The notes under the pieces: model-generated
The model's input: the letters and a program-made list of their open reading frames with translations, nothing else
What the model was told of the DNA's origin: nothing
Database searches by the model: none
Shown here: in pieces, positions 1 through 6,501 of the stretch
Position numbering within the stretch: position 1 is the stretch's first letter
Layout of the letters: every line of letters starts with the position of its first letter
Made by a program: the position numbers and the translations under genes
DNA from: JBCCRV01 sp047619315
GTDB taxonomy: Bacteria; Myxococcota_A; Polyangia; Polyangiales; Houyiibacteriaceae
DNA length: 6,501 bases
Direction of reading: 5' to 3'
Assembly (NCBI GenBank): GCA_047619315.1
Contig: JBLHKB010000410.1
Coordinates: forward strand, 1 to 6,501

Positions 1-3000
1 CGGTTTCTTCGGCTTCTTCGGCTTCTTCGGCGACGGTTTCTTCGGCGACGGTTTCTTCGGCGTCGGCTTCTTCGGCGACGGTTTCTTCGGCGTCGGCTTC
101 TTCGGCGACGGTTTCTTCGGCTTCTTCAGCCACAGGAGCGTCTTCCACCATGGCTTCGGCGAAGGGGGCTGGTCCGCCATCATCGTTGCCGAGTTCTTCG
201 GCGAGGTCCGCAAACGACATCGCATCTTCGTGTCTGGATGGCTCCTCGGGTGCTTCGGGCAGCGACATGCCTAGCTCCTCGATCACACGACGTGCGCCAA
301 CGTGTTCGTGATCGAAGCTCAGCGCTTTTTCCGCGTACTCACGTGCACGGTCCGGCGCATCTGCGAGCAACGCGGTGGCACACCGGCCATAGCCATCCGC
401 ACCGAAACGACGGGGGATGTCCTCTTCGTCTTCGAGAAGAGCACCCAGTTCGTTGATCGCCTTTGTCGCCGCGACTGAGTCGTTGCCTTCGACGAAGAGA
501 AGTTCGGCGAGTGTTCCGAGCGTCGCAGCCTGATCATCGGAGTTCCAAGTCGATTCGATTCGTGCCCGTAGGCCACCGACGAGTCGATCGATCGCTGCTC
601 GTCGGTCGACGTCGGAGTCGATCTTCTGGAGCAGCTTTCGCAACTCTGGAACGAGTTCGCTTTTCTGTGTGTCCTCCCAAACGCCCGTCAGTCGGTCGAG
701 GGCAGCGCTTGGGTCGCCCATATCCAGATCCAGGAGCGCCACGAGACGGCGCTCGACGCGAAGCCGATGATCAACGTGAGTTTGGCGGTCGGCGAGCGCG
801 CGCAACGCATCCGCCCACACCACCAATTGACCGGAACGGCGGGCAAGACGTTCGATGGACGAGAGGATGACGCCGTCGCCGGGATCGTCGTGGAATGCCG
901 CTTGGTAGCTCTGGAGCGCTGCCCGCTCGTCGCCGAGTCGCTCGAGCCAACGCGCGCATCGGTAGGTGGTACCTCGTCGGCCATGTGGGCCCATGGCCAC
1001 TTTTCGAAGGTGATCGTAAACCGCCATGGCGGTCTCCCGATCCTTCTCACGGAGGGTCAGCTTCTCAAAGAGAAGCATGAGATCTGCGCCGCGGACGCCT
1101 CGCTTTAGTGCTTCGCTTGCGACCTCGATTGCAATGGGCCGGGAAGACAGGAGCGTTTCGGCGATGGCCACCGCCGTGACGACCCAGCGTTGGGCGAGCG
1201 TTGGGTGCTCACGTCGTGTGGAATCGGCCCGCCGGACGAGAAGATCGATTGCGCTGCGGTGATCGCCGAGTTTGGAAAGCACGGCGGCGGCTGTTTCCGT
1301 GCTCGCCGGGTCGGCCGCGAGGTCTTCCATCGCGCTGCGCGCACGGGCAGGTTCCCGAAGGTGTCGGTATGCAATGACAGCCATCGCGATGCTTGCGCGT
1401 TCACGCTCGGCAGCACCTCGGCTCGCGTTTCGCTGTAGAGCGTGAATGGCATACAGCCGCTCGTACTCCCCACACTCGCCATAGATCTCAGAGAGGCGAG
1501 TGAGGGCAGGCTGGTCGCTTGGGTCGTCCGCCAAAATACGGAGGAGCGTGCGGGCTTCGCTAGGTGTCCGACGTGCGTTGCGACGAAGGTGCGCAAGCTC
1601 GCGAAGAGCATGAGCAAAATCATCATCCCAGATGACTCGCCGCTCGAGAATCAGGCCTCGAGTTTCATCGTCTCGCGCGTACTCATCGGCAGCGGAGAGC
1701 AACCGCGGGTCACTTGTCTGGTCGGTTGCCCGGACCAGAATGCGGGCAGCGTCATCCGGGTGGGTTTTTGCCATGAGGCGCGCACCAGTAACGATTCGCA
1801 TCCCTGACGGCCGCGAAATAGAGGCCAGCCAAGCGTCGAGGGCGTGCATCGCCCGGTCCACATCTCCGCTTTCGCACGCTGCGTCGAACCGCTCTGGTGG
1901 GCGCTGACGTACTCTGTTGGGAGACCCCTCGGCGACGCGCATGAGTTCCGCGAGGAAGTCCGGACGGTGTTCGCGACTCATGTCGATGGCACGCGCAAGC
2001 AGCACAGGATCCGTTGGCGCTACGTGGCGGGCGGCTTGAATTCGCTCCCACTGATCGGCCGGTGAGCCATGCTCGAGTAGCGCTCCATCGATCAGCGCTG
2101 GGACGCACCGGGGGTCGATGGCCAACGCACGGTTTAAGTGACCGAGCGCAACATCGCCATCCGCTGCCTCGCGAGCGCGCTCGACCCAAAGTGGCGCATG
2201 AGTCGCTCGCTGTGGTGCCTGAAGCCGAGCGTCGCGAGCTGCTTTTCGCTGGGGTGGGCTGCCCACGAGTCGGGCAGCGAGCTCGAAACGAGCGATCGCA
2301 ACGTGGTTCGAGGGAGAGCCGGCGCACCAATCCTGGGCGCGTGTCGCCAACATCGACCACCGCCCGTGCAGTGCGAGTAGCCCCGTCAGTTCGTCAAGCA
2401 GCCGGTCTCGGTCCGTCGACGTGGAGACACGGTCGTGTTGGTCAAGGAGGGAGGAGAGTCTTGCTTCAGGGTCGCCGCTCAAAGCAAGTAGACGTCTTAG
2501 GGCCTCGGCAGCGCTCCGGTCATCGGGGTGACCACTCAGGTATTCGCGATAGAGCGCCGCGGCCCGAATTCTTTGCTCGGGGTGGTCGCGGAGCATCGCA
2601 GCCAGACGGCGAACCGCCGCGGGTCGCGTTTCGGAATCGGCATTCTCGAGGTCTTCTTCAGCTAATCGAAGCAGGCTGGAGCGGACCGCGGCTTTTTCGC
2701 CGAGTCGCAGTGCTTCTCGGCCAGCATCTTCGCGGCCCGTTCGTGCGTGAACCATTCGCCACGCCCAGGCGGCGCGATGAACGCTACCAAGGCGGGCTTC
2801 CGCCAGTCCTGCCAAACGTTCAAAAAGCGGGACGCCCGAAACGTCATCGGCGCGAATGGCCGCGCGCTCAAGACCATCTGCGAGGATATTGGCGTCGCGC
2901 GAGTCGTCTGCGCTCGTAGTCAAAGCTTCGAGCGCGTCCGCCGAAGCAGGATCTGCCTCCAGTGCGCGAATGGTCAGTTCGTGGGACCAAAGCCGACCGT

Positions 3001-4660
3001 GACCCGGAAGTGCAGCGAAGGCTTTCGCCGCTTTCAAAAACCAGCTGGACGCAACGGTCCCGCTTGTGAGCGTGGCGAAGCGCTCAAGAAGGACAGCGCG
3101 GAGTTCGGGCTCACTCGCCTCCATCGCGTCATGGGCGAGAGGTTCGTAGAGCACCTCGATGGATGCGTCTCGAACGAAGGCATCGAACAGGAGCGCGAAC
3201 GCCAGGTCCGGACGGCGAATGAACTCAGCGTGTTCCGCGGCTTCCAGTCGCATCGCCCGAGCGAGTCCGATATCACTCGCAGCGTCTGCGGCTTCTCTGA
3301 GTCGGTGGATCGCAGATTCTGGGTGTCCACCGCGAACCAATAGCTCTGCTTTTCGGAGCTCGGATTCGAGGTTGATGCCGCTCAGGCCGCCACCGCCCAG
3401 AATGGTCTCGGCTTTGGCGCAAAGTTGCGGGTCACCGGTTTCCAGAGCCAGAAACGCCCAAACTTCAGCGTCACCGGTGTCGATCTCCAGGTGATCGCGC
3501 AGAAGATCCGCGGCCCGCTCCCGCTCGCCGGATTGGAGTGCAAGTTTTGCTTCAAAGCGACGGCATTCTCCCGAGGTCTGGTCCGATGCGACGGACGTCG
3601 CGGACGAAGCGTAAGCACGCGCCAGTTCACGCTGACCGGTAGCGATGCAAAGGCGCGCGGACTGAAGAAGGGCGGTGGTGTCTGTTGGATCGGCAGCTGC
3701 CGCCTCTCGGTAGGCGCGACAGGCTTCATCTAAGGCACCATGAATCTGAAGCCAAGCCTCACCCGACGCGGCCCACGCCTCTGCACGGTCTGGCCCCGGC
3801 GCGTTCATCGCTTCAAGGAACGTTATCCGCGACTCTATGTCGAAGAGCGGATCTTCGAGCGGAGCGGCGGACTGGGTTGCAAATAACGGAAGCTTGATGT
3901 CGTGAATGGCGAGACTCGGCGGCGGCACGGTTGCACCCGGGGTCAGCTGACGAAGAGGCGGACGCGCAGGCGCCAGGCTTGCGCGACCGAGAGATGGAAG
4001 CGCGCTGCGTGGCGTCTGAGCAGATTCCTCGGCGGTCAAGAAGGATGCGAAGCCTGCGCGTGCAAGAGCAGCAAGGCGAGGGGCGGCGCCTGGATGACGC
4101 ACAAGGAGCCGCGCCAAAGACTCGTCCTCGGGCGGGTCGTAGGTCAGCCAACGGCGAGCTTCCGAGAGGTCCGCTTCGCTCTCGTCAAGGCGCCACACGA
4201 ACACGAGTTCGGCGTGGGCGCCGACCATGCCAGCATCTCGATTCCCTGCTCGACGCGCGAGGGCGTCCAAGAGAATCGGAATGAACATCTCGCCCTGTAG
4301 GGTGCTAGCGACGGGACCAAGCGATGCCGGCGAAAGGGGGCTGTCGGAATCAAGAACCGCGACGAGGCGGTCGATCCAAGCGGCTCGTCGCGCACGCCGC
4401 AGAACGTTCCCTCCTAGGCGTTCACGAAGTGCGCTGAGCACGTCATCGTCTTCGCCGCTATCGAACTCGCGAGCGTCTCGAGGAGTGAGGGTACCGGCAC
4501 GAACAAGGAAAGCGAGGAGCCCAGCGTCGGCACCCTGGACGGCGACCAGGCGACCTCCATTAAAAGTGAGGCGGCTGTCACCGATAGATACGGCACTGAG
4601 TGCGCCACGGCGGGCACATTCGAGTAGCGCTCGGGCGGTCGGGCTCGGCTCAAGAGGCAC
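1..4660 (-). CDS. Giant tetratricopeptide-repeat (TPR) protein, 3' end missing
   Basis: One minus-strand frame is open from the TAG at 4673-4675 to the left edge, giving 1,553 visible codons and no stop. The first plausible start is GTG at 4660-4658; the first in-frame ATG is only at codon 125. Residues ~19-66 (around RLTFNGGRLVAV and LLAFLVRAGTLT) resemble a DUF4388/PATAN-like domain, weakly. Residues ~70-210 are helical, and ~215-275 form a Pro-rich linker. From ~290 to ~1,470 the protein is helical repeats. Clear TPR-type units are at ~291-325 (AWAASGEAW, then AYREAAAADP), ~822-850 (HLNRALAIDP), ~1232-1260 (ARWLERLGDERAALQSYQAA) and ~1436-1452. Residues ~1511-1553 are an acidic Ala-Glu-Glu tract with no Lys or Arg. 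No signal peptide or membrane segment is visible, so it is probably a cytoplasmic scaffold or protein-interaction protein. TPR families bind protein partners; the partner here is unknown. It follows sppA in the same direction after a 104-base gap. The reading frame is certain, the TPR class likely, the exact start uncertain. Confidence 0.88.
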   Translation of the reverse strand, partial: MPLEPSPTARALLECARRGALSAVSIGDSRLTFNGGRLVAVQGADAGLLAFLVRAGTLTPRDAREFDSGEDDDVLSALRERLGGNVLRRARRAAWIDRLVAVLDSDSPLSPASLGPVASTLQGEMFIPILLDALARRAGNRDAGMVGAHAELVFVWRLDESEADLSEARRWLTYDPPEDESLARLLVRHPGAAPRLAALARAGFASFLTAEESAQTPRSALPSLGRASLAPARPPLRQLTPGATVPPPSLAIHDIKLPLFATQSAAPLEDPLFDIESRITFLEAMNAPGPDRAEAWAASGEAWLQIHGALDEACRAYREAAAADPTDTTALLQSARLCIATGQRELARAYASSATSVASDQTSGECRRFEAKLALQSGERERAADLLRDHLEIDTGDAEVWAFLALETGDPQLCAKAETILGGGGLSGINLESELRKAELLVRGGHPESAIHRLREAADAASDIGLARAMRLEAAEHAEFIRRPDLAFALLFDAFVRDASIEVLYEPLAHDAMEASEPELRAVLLERFATLTSGTVASSWFLKAAKAFAALPGHGRLWSHELTIRALEADPASADALEALTTSADDSRDANILADGLERAAIRADDVSGVPLFERLAGLAEARLGSVHRAAWAWRMVHARTGREDAGREALRLGEKAAVRSSLLRLAEEDLENADSETRPAAVRRLAAMLRDHPEQRIRAAALYREYLSGHPDDRSAAEALRRLLALSGDPEARLSSLLDQHDRVSTSTDRDRLLDELTGLLALHGRWSMLATRAQDWCAGSPSNHVAIARFELAARLVGSPPQRKAARDARLQAPQRATHAPLWVERAREAADGDVALGHLNRALAIDPRCVPALIDGALLEHGSPADQWERIQAARHVAPTDPVLLARAIDMSREHRPDFLAELMRVAEGSPNRVRQRPPERFDAACESGDVDRAMHALDAWLASISRPSGMRIVTGARLMAKTHPDDAARILVRATDQTSDPRLLSAADEYARDDETRGLILERRVIWDDDFAHALRELAHLRRNARRTPSEARTLLRILADDPSDQPALTRLSEIYGECGEYERLYAIHALQRNASRGAAERERASIAMAVIAYRHLREPARARSAMEDLAADPASTETAAAVLSKLGDHRSAIDLLVRRADSTRREHPTLAQRWVVTAVAIAETLLSSRPIAIEVASEALKRGVRGADLMLLFEKLTLREKDRETAMAVYDHLRKVAMGPHGRRGTTYRCARWLERLGDERAALQSYQAAFHDDPGDGVILSSIERLARRSGQLVVWADALRALADRQTHVDHRLRVERRLVALLDLDMGDPSAALDRLTGVWEDTQKSELVPELRKLLQKIDSDVDRRAAIDRLVGGLRARIESTWNSDDQAATLGTLAELLFVEGNDSVAATKAINELGALLEDEEDIPRRFGADGYGRCATALLADAPDRAREYAEKALSFDHEHVGARRVIEELGMSLPEAPEEPSRHEDAMSFADLAEELGNDDGGPAPFAEAMVEDAPVAEEAEETVAEEADAEETVAEEADAEETVAEETVAEEAEEAEET
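2..130 (-). repeat. In-frame tandem repeat encoding an acidic Ala-Glu-Glu tract
   Basis: On the plus strand a 30-base unit (ggcgtcggcttcttc followed by ggcgacggtttcttc) occurs twice, perfectly, at 59-88 and 89-118. The 15-base half-unit ggcgacggtttcttc also occurs at 29-43 and 44-58, and a 9-base ggcttcttc unit at 11-19 and 20-28. Read on the minus strand in the TPR gene's frame, these encode EETVA, EETVAEEADA and EEA units. Of the 43 visible residues 20 are Glu and 2 are Asp, with no basic residue. All unit lengths are multiples of three, so gain or loss of units keeps the frame. The array reaches the window edge, so its full length is unknown. Confidence 0.93.
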
Positions 4661-4764
4661 GGCGGCCAGATTCTACATCAAAGGCGGTCAAAAAAGCGGA
4701 CTTCGGGGGCGAAAGGCGAACGTAAGGCGGCGGATCCACTCACAGTGAGCAGAATACGCCTAAA
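4661..4764. other. Intergenic gap between sppA and the TPR gene
   Basis: This 104-base stretch separates the sppA stop from the inferred GTG start of the TPR gene. On the minus strand it holds, in order, a short dyad CTCACTGTGAG (4749-4739), a run of six T (4695-4690), TTGACC (4691-4686), an ATG directly followed by TAG (4678-4673) and TAGAAT (4675-4670). No strong GC-rich stem precedes the T run; the best I find is a 4-bp TTCG/CGAA stem several bases away, so I do not call a terminator. No Shine-Dalgarno sequence is evident before the GTG. The gap is compatible either with read-through from sppA or with a separate weak promoter. Confidence 0.6.
4670..4675 (-). promoter_or_regulatory. Possible -10 box (TAGAAT) close to the TPR start
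   Basis: TAGAAT matches the TANNNT pattern of a bacterial -10 element and lies 9 bases before the inferred GTG start. Transcription from it would begin within a few bases of the GTG, giving a leaderless or near-leaderless message, which would fit the lack of a ribosome binding site. Against it, the nearest -35-like hexamer (TTGACC, 4691-4686) is only 10 bases upstream, too close for a standard housekeeping promoter. The hexamer also contains the TAG stop that bounds the reading frame, so the match may be chance. Confidence 0.2.
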
Positions 4765-6468
4765 TCATTGGATCCGAAGGGCAAATGGGAGCGTCGCCAG
4801 CACGGATTCTTGCTCGAGGAGCATAGGGAACCAGAGCCACTCTTCGGCGAGGGGCTGCAGTGGTCCAAGGGCAGGGACGTAGGCAGCGGTCGCGCGCGCA
4901 CCCAACGCTTCTCCAAGAGCCGCGATGGGAGAGGGCGCCGCAGGCCAAACTTCGATAGGAAGCTCCCCTTGTTCATCATCCGCGCGAAGTCGAGCTTCCG
5001 CGAGGGCAGCTGCAAGGCCCCCCGGATGGTCAATGAGGCCACGTTCAAGGCCTTGTCGACCGCTCATGACGCGGCCTTCCGCGGCTTCCAGAATTTCGCT
5101 CTGGGTGCGTCCGCGACCCGTGGCAACGCGCCGGACGAAGCGGTAGTAGGCGCTGCGCAAGAGTCGCTGAAAAGCGACCTCCTGAGACTCGCTAAATGGC
5201 GTGAGCGGTGAACTCCAGTTGGCGTTCGGCCCCCGTTGAAGTGTCTCAGGGTGGACGCCTATCTGCTCCGCAAGCCCGGCGAAGCTCATCTTCCCACCCA
5301 CCACGCCGATACTTCCAACGATGGAACCCGGATGGGCGAAAATCACATCGGCTGCAGACGCTATATAGTAGCCGCCACTTGCTGCTACGTCGCCCACCGA
5401 GGCGATGACGGGCTTGACAGCTTGGGCTTCGCGAACTGCGTTCCACATGACGTCGCTTGCGATCACCGAGCCTCCGGGGCTGTCGATGCGCAAGACAATG
5501 GCGGCGACATTCTCATCTTCGGCGAACTCATTCAGCGCCTCGACGAAAGGACCTGAAACCGCCTGGCCTGATCGGCTGCGAGTGCCATCGACGATGGATC
5601 CATCCACGTGGACAAGCACGATTCGACGCCCCGCCTCTGCGTCGTTTTCGTCATCGCCACCAAGCAGCAAGCTGCTCAGACTGAACTCTTGGTCGTTTTG
5701 CGGCGGGAACACGCGACGAACTTCAGCGTTCGAAAGTGACGACCTGAGGGCTGAGCGGGCACGTCCAGCAACGACGATGTCATCGACAAGATTCAGCTCA
5801 AGGGCAGGTACTGAAGTGTAGGGGCCGTTGTCGACGACGGAGTGGTCAAGGTTGCGAGCTCGAAGCGCTTCCGCAAACACGGCGTCCAAGTCGTCGAGGA
5901 GTGCGCCGAGTGACTCTTGGGCGCTGGCCGGCATGGTGTCCTCGGTGAACATGTCGCCAGCGCCCTTGAAGCGCCCAACGTGCAAAATGTTCGCCTCGAC
6001 GCCGAGGTGATCGAGGAGGCCCTTCAAATAAACGACCTGGAAGGCCAGTCCAACGAGGTCGACGACTCCGGCGGGGGTCATCGCAATTTGGTCGCAGTGG
6101 CCCGCCATCAGAGCGTAGCCCGCATTGTCCGTCGCATCGAAATGACAGTGGACGGCTTTGCCAGCTTCTCGAATTGCGTCGAGTCCGTGGCCAAGGTCGG
6201 TCAGTCTTCCCCACGCACCGCCAAAACCGCCAACGCGAACGAAGACGCCCTTGCATTCTTCGTCAACGGCGGCGCTGTTGAGAGCTTCCAGGGCGTCGTG
6301 AATGGACGGGGTCACACCCTGAAGCAGGGCGGCGCCCGGGGCGGAAGCCGGCGGAGCGCTGAAGTCGAACTCACGAATCTCATTCGGCGGCGTTCGCTCC
6401 GCACGACTTCCACACGAAATAAGTAGCGCGCAGAGAAGCACTGGGACCAGTCGTTTTCCTGAGCTCAA
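4765..6468 (-). CDS. sppA: Signal peptide peptidase SppA, two-domain (67K type), lipoprotein-like
   Basis: The 567-residue product is an S49-family serine protease. Known members cut leftover signal peptides within the cell envelope using a Ser-Lys dyad. The N-terminal domain (~50-240) carries VGRFKGAGDMFTEDTMP, placing the catalytic Lys at K168. The C-terminal domain (~282-500) carries IDSPGGS (328-334, oxyanion region) and DVAASGGYY, placing the nucleophile at S364. The 196-residue Lys-Ser spacing is close to that of E. coli SppA (K209, S409), and an acidic linker (~271-279) joins the halves. The start is TTG at 6468-6466: a GAAGG ribosome-binding sequence lies 9 bases before it, and the resulting N-terminus is a good lipoprotein signal (KR, hydrophobic core, LISC with Cys19). 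E. coli SppA instead has a membrane helix here. Gly follows Cys19, so outer-membrane retention is possible if Lol rules apply. The frame stays open upstream to the window edge, so an earlier start cannot be excluded. Function is very likely, anchoring inferred. Confidence 0.95.
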   Translation of the reverse strand: MSSGKRLVPVLLCALLISCGSRAERTPPNEIREFDFSAPPASAPGAALLQGVTPSIHDALEALNSAAVDEECKGVFVRVGGFGGAWGRLTDLGHGLDAIREAGKAVHCHFDATDNAGYALMAGHCDQIAMTPAGVVDLVGLAFQVVYLKGLLDHLGVEANILHVGRFKGAGDMFTEDTMPASAQESLGALLDDLDAVFAEALRARNLDHSVVDNGPYTSVPALELNLVDDIVVAGRARSALRSSLSNAEVRRVFPPQNDQEFSLSSLLLGGDDENDAEAGRRIVLVHVDGSIVDGTRSRSGQAVSGPFVEALNEFAEDENVAAIVLRIDSPGGSVIASDVMWNAVREAQAVKPVIASVGDVAASGGYYIASAADVIFAHPGSIVGSIGVVGGKMSFAGLAEQIGVHPETLQRGPNANWSSPLTPFSESQEVAFQRLLRSAYYRFVRRVATGRGRTQSEILEAAEGRVMSGRQGLERGLIDHPGGLAAALAEARLRADDEQGELPIEVWPAAPSPIAALGEALGARATAAYVPALGPLQPLAEEWLWFPMLLEQESVLATLPFALRIQ

Positions 6469-6501
6469 ATCGAGTCGCCTTCGGCAGGCCCATCGGTGGC
6501 C
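6465..6501 (-). CDS. C-terminal end of an upstream gene (partial)
   Basis: In a different minus-strand frame from sppA, the right edge reads ATDGPAEGDSI and then TGA at 6467-6465. The stop shares two bases with the sppA start (TTGA), an arrangement typical of translationally coupled genes in an operon. The composition (acidic, small residues) suits a protein C-terminus, whereas the same bases in the sppA frame read HRWACRRRLDL, which does not resemble a signal peptide. Only 11 codons are visible, so the product cannot be identified and the call rests on the overlap geometry. Confidence 0.4.
   Translation of the reverse strand, partial: ATDGPAEGDSI
6478..6482 (-). promoter_or_regulatory. Ribosome binding site for sppA (GAAGG)
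   Basis: GAAGG lies 9 bases upstream of the TTG codon on the minus strand. It supports TTG as the sppA start, together with the lipoprotein signal that this start creates. It sits inside the last codons of the preceding reading frame. Confidence 0.45.

Noticed and set aside
2..130. CRISPR-like or non-coding satellite array
   Set aside because: The units are directly adjacent with no unique spacers, and they translate smoothly in the frame of the TPR gene, so this is a coding tandem repeat.
1105..1626. A 173-codon minus-strand open frame
   Set aside because: It overlaps the continuous TPR frame in another register on the same strand. Its Ser/Arg-rich translation shows no domain pattern, while the TPR frame reads as coherent amphipathic helices throughout.
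1752..2360. A 202-codon minus-strand open frame
   Set aside because: It is out of register inside the TPR gene and has a shadow-like Arg/Ser/Pro-rich composition.
2014..2919. A 301-codon plus-strand open frame, the longest on that strand
   Set aside because: It lies wholly antisense to the TPR gene, and its product is Arg/Gly/Pro-rich without recognisable domains. It is the usual shadow of a high-GC coding region.
4670..4691. Housekeeping-type promoter TTGACC ... TAGAAT
   Set aside because: The two hexamers are only 10 bases apart instead of about 17, so they cannot form a standard -35/-10 pair.
4686..4695. Rho-independent terminator at the six-T run (minus strand) after sppA
   Set aside because: No stable GC-rich hairpin directly precedes the T run; the nearest stem is 4 bp and separated from it by several bases.
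4739..4749. Short dyad CTCACTGTGAG as an operator
   Set aside because: It is an 11-base near-perfect palindrome of a size expected by chance, with no second copy nearby and no match to a regulator site I can name with confidence.
5917..6426. A 169-codon plus-strand open frame opposite the sppA N-terminal region
   Set aside because: It is antisense to a well-supported SppA coding sequence and has no recognisable domain of its own.

Overview
The window reads as ordinary bacterial chromosome carrying one unusually large gene. Everything that can be supported as coding lies on the minus strand, so the genes run from right to left. GC content is high (about 60% by eye), and codon third positions are mixed rather than saturated with G/C. 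The combination of a two-domain SppA with a lipoprotein signal, a very long TPR protein and an acidic Ala-Glu repeat tract would fit the Myxococcota/Bradymonadota (former deltaproteobacterial) group. That placement is inference from style, not from a marker gene.

From right to left: (1) positions 6501-6465 hold what looks like the last 11 codons of an upstream gene, whose TGA stop overlaps the TTG start of the next gene. (2) Positions 6468-4765 encode a complete 567-residue SppA-type serine protease (signal peptide peptidase A, S49 family). The catalytic Lys and Ser are both present, and an apparent lipobox replaces the usual N-terminal membrane helix. (3) Positions 4764-4661 are a 104-base gap with no convincing terminator, containing a TAGAAT box and an ATG-TAG start-stop pair. 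(4) From about 4660 to the left edge, one minus-strand frame is open for 1,553 codons. It encodes a cytoplasmic-looking helical-repeat (TPR) protein with a possible DUF4388-like N-terminal domain and a Pro-rich linker. At its visible end lies a strongly acidic tract encoded by perfect DNA tandem repeats (positions 2-130). This gene begins with a non-ATG codon and runs out of the window, so its C-terminus is not visible.

The upstream gene and sppA look translationally coupled. sppA and the TPR gene are co-directional and may share a transcript, although a promoter of its own for the TPR gene is possible. No RNA genes, CRISPR array, insertion sequence or integration site was recognised. I do not see a clearly new biological system; the points most worth following are the giant TPR protein, its repeat tail and its odd start region.
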